A stretch of DNA of 64,000 nt from assembly GCF_000012305.1 (NCBI RefSeq), contig NC_007204.1, positions 2,542,001 to 2,606,000 of the forward strand, in the 5' to 3' direction. Origin of the DNA: Psychrobacter arcticus 273-4 (GTDB lineage Bacteria; Pseudomonadota; Gammaproteobacteria; Pseudomonadales; Moraxellaceae). The number at the start of each line of letters is the position of its first letter. Within the stretch, counting starts at the first letter, position 1. The notes under the pieces are model-generated. The model did no database searches, was not told where the DNA came from, and saw only the letters and a list, made by a program, of their open reading frames with translations. A program made the position numbers and the translations under genes. Shown here piece by piece: positions 63,428 through 64,000 of this stretch.

Positions 63428-64000
63428 TGGGACATTATGTCAGTTTATTTATAACCTCGGTCTTTATCGAGAATATGGCACTGGCCTACTTCTTAGGCAT
63501 GTGTACTTTTTTAGCTGTATCAAAAAAAGTCTCAACCGCTATCGGTCTTGGGGTGGCAGTGGTTGTCGTGATGGCAATTACCGTACCGCTAAATAACCTA
63601 CTCTTCCAGTTCATCCTAAAAGATGGTGCGCTGGCATGGGCAGGCTTCCCTGATATTGACTTAAGCTTTTTGGGTCTGCTCAGTTATATTGGTTTGATTG
63701 CTGCCACCGTACAGATTTTAGAGATGTTCTTGGATAAGTTCGTCCCGAGTCTATATAACGCACTTGGTGTATTTTTGCCGCTTATCACCGTCAACTGTGC
63801 CATCTTAGGTGGCGTATTGTTTATGGTAGAACGTGATTATAACTTTGGTGAATCAGTGGTATACGGTGTTGGTGCAGGCTTTGGTTGGGCACTGGCTATT
63901 ACCGCATTGGCAGGTATCCGTGAAAAGTTAAAATACTCAGACATTCCAGCGCCACTGCGCGGTCTTGGTATTACTTTTATCACGGTTGGTCTGATGTCAC
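63427..64000 (+). CDS. nqrE: Na+-translocating NADH:quinone reductase subunit E, cut by window edge
   Basis: The first 191 codons are seen of a subunit of about 202 residues, homologous to RnfA and NqrD in inverted membrane topology. It begins [35 protein letters not shown], with the Cys of the intramembrane iron site, and continues [18 protein letters not shown] with the second conserved Cys. Only the C-terminal helix end is outside the window; nqrF is expected next. Confidence 0.96.
   Translation, partial: MGHYVSLFITSVFIENMALAYFLGMCTFLAVSKKVSTAIGLGVAVVVVMAITVPLNNLLFQFILKDGALAWAGFPDIDLSFLGLLSYIGLIAATVQILEMFLDKFVPSLYNALGVFLPLITVNCAILGGVLFMVERDYNFGESVVYGVGAGFGWALAITALAGIREKLKYSDIPAPLRGLGITFITVGLMS

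Overview
The window looks like a chromosomal segment of a Psychrobacter-type gammaproteobacterium (Moraxellaceae). The protein sequences fit that family, the base composition is moderately low in GC, and there is a Na+-translocating NADH:quinone reductase operon. The rRNA operons have the order 16S-tRNA-Ile-tRNA-Ala-23S-5S. This assignment is from general recognition; no database search was run.

Positions 1-9150 are housekeeping: a partial homoserine kinase, hisF, ribH, a nusB-thiL-pgpA operon (nusB with a long disordered tail), and glmU-glmS. Positions 9220-16256 are more accessory. After an IS3-type remnant there is a redox/regulatory cluster: a cytochrome b561-like protein, an OmpR-type response regulator and histidine kinase, a PepSY-like secreted protein with an Asp/His-rich tail, a small one-helix protein, an ApbE flavin transferase, a ferric-reductase-like membrane protein and a VIT1/CCC1-type metal transporter. 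Two of its promoters carry the same paired hexamer box at the same distance from a -10 element, which suggests control by the resident two-component system.

Positions 16347-37317 hold an RND efflux pump pair, a tiny lysine-rich gene, recG with an in-frame minisatellite, an intact IS982-type element with a 7-bp target duplication, a patatin-like lipoprotein, argA, an FKBP lipoprotein, a multi-repeat MscS-like channel, an SDR protein with a degenerate active site, a PlsC-type acyltransferase, parE, a YqiA-like esterase and a DUF1289 protein.

Positions 37350-49787 hold a truncated IS3-type element abutting two complete, near-identical rRNA operons in direct tandem on the minus strand (repeat period 6106 bp). 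Positions 50265-56795 carry thrS-infC (infC with an AUU start), a TelA-family gene and rnr. At 56878-58317 a hisA gene is followed by a small mechanosensitive-channel gene broken by an IS630-type remnant. The window ends in the nqrABCDE operon. NqrB and NqrC carry the SGAT flavinylation motif that an ApbE enzyme modifies, which links the far end of the window to apbE at 13501.

A 138-141 bp palindromic repeat occurs six times (five full copies, one remnant), always between genes. Its TATAGT ends and TA target resemble the end of the IS630-type remnant, so it is probably a non-autonomous mobile element (MITE).
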